Below, piece by piece: positions 63,751 to 64,000 of a stretch of DNA of 64,000 nt (the stretch's first letter is position 1; every line of letters begins with the position of its first letter). Source of the stretch: Neobacillus niacini (lineage in GTDB: Bacteria; Bacillota; Bacilli; Bacillales; Cytobacillaceae); the NCBI RefSeq assembly GCF_030817595.1, contig NZ_JAUSZN010000001.1, positions 3,297,001 to 3,361,000 on the forward strand. The letters are read 5' to 3'. The translations under genes were made by a program, and so were the position numbers. The notes below the pieces were generated by a model. The model saw only the letters and a list, made by a program, of their open reading frames with translations, did not search any database and had not been told where the DNA came from.

Positions 63751-64000
63751 TTAGGACTTAACTGTTTCTACCTCTATCAATTGACGATATTTACTCTTGA
63801 AGAACAATAACGGATCTTTATCCTCAAGCCGTAAATCTACTACTTTACCAATGAATAATGTATGGTCACCCTCTATATGTTCTGATACGACTTCACATGC
63901 GATTTGAGTGATAGCCCCTTTTAATACTGGCAGCCCAGCTAACGTTTCAAATTCAACTACTTCACCAGGTCTCCCAGCAAAATGACGTGAATAATGCTCT
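63751..64000 (-). CDS. Flavin reductase family protein, partial (5' end outside window)
   Basis: The C-terminal 82 residues of a flavin reductase-like domain, reading EHYSRHFAGRPGE, VVEFETLAGLPVLKGAITQI, ACEVVSEHIEGDHTLFIGKV, VDLRLEDKDPLLFFKSKYRQ, ending at the TAA 63751-63753. The GDHTLFIGKV and DPLLFFKSKYR segments are typical of the HpaC/flavin reductase family, which gives reduced FAD or FMN to two-component monooxygenases. The gene continues off the right edge. It lies 14 bases upstream of the hydratase start, so both are in one operon. Confidence 0.85.
   Translation of the reverse strand, partial: EHYSRHFAGRPGEVVEFETLAGLPVLKGAITQIACEVVSEHIEGDHTLFIGKVVDLRLEDKDPLLFFKSKYRQLIEVETVKS

Overview
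The window reads as chromosomal DNA of a low-GC, spore-former-type Gram-positive, most likely Bacillaceae (Bacillus/Neobacillus-like). The grounds are A+T-rich sequence, strong AGGAGG-type ribosome binding sites, frequent TTG/GTG starts, many intrinsic terminators, and typical Bacillus genes: methionine salvage mtnEWXBD, an intracellular subtilisin, a DUF1002/YpuA-type exported protein, a YknXYZ-type efflux system and a CwlO-like endopeptidase with a WalR-type box. No rRNA, tRNA, CRISPR array or prophage was seen.

Layout. 0-8.4 kb: a helix-turn-helix protein, a VOC protein, a three-gene polar amino-acid ABC importer, a GNAT acetyltransferase with a frameshifted MFS transporter, a divergent SgrR-type regulator, and an L-cysteine desulfidase-type enzyme. 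8.4-17.8 kb: a heterodimeric ABC exporter, a 794-residue two-domain isoprenoid synthase, and a MacA/MacB-type (YknXYZ) efflux operon. 17.9-24.5 kb: SelO, an ABC-F ATPase with a hairpin-rich leader, an MFS transporter and a D,L-endopeptidase. 24.6-30.5 kb: a metK gene divergent from mtnE-mtnW-mtnX-mtnB-mtnD. 30.5-35.7 kb: small accessory genes, a PfkB kinase joined in frame to a methyltransferase-like remnant, and a secreted M4 protease. 36-39.2 kb: an ECF vitamin-type importer whose S gene is separated from the ATPase/EcfT genes by a terminator.

39.3-45 kb: a membrane protein, a DUF1002 protein, an intracellular serine protease and a CstA-YbdD pair. 45-52.5 kb: a secreted multimodular amylopullulanase and a MalR-like LacI regulator. 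A complete group IIC intron lies between them, inserted just after the regulator's terminator. 52.8-58.6 kb: a second CstA with a LytS/LytT-type two-component system directly upstream, resembling known pyruvate sensing and uptake modules. 58.8-61.8 kb: a small conserved-looking protein, a collapsed TetR-MMPL locus and a tRNA-dihydrouridine synthase. 61.9-64 kb: the end of a probable aromatic catabolic operon (flavin reductase running off the edge, 2-keto-4-pentenoate hydratase type enzyme, and a stand-alone FAD-synthetase-like protein).

The most unusual item is the 794-residue protein at 12149-14533. Its C-terminal half is a canonical polyprenyl diphosphate synthase. Its N-terminal half has its own pair of Asp-rich motifs at nearly the same spacing, which suggests two isoprenoid-synthase folds in one chain. 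Other points of interest are gene remnants produced by deletion (32.6-32.9 kb, 59.6-60.7 kb), a likely single-base frameshift (about 5.2 kb), the ECF internal terminator, and paired operators just downstream of the amylopullulanase promoter. Start codons were often moved inside the longest open frame when a ribosome binding site clearly pointed to a later codon; each case is noted.
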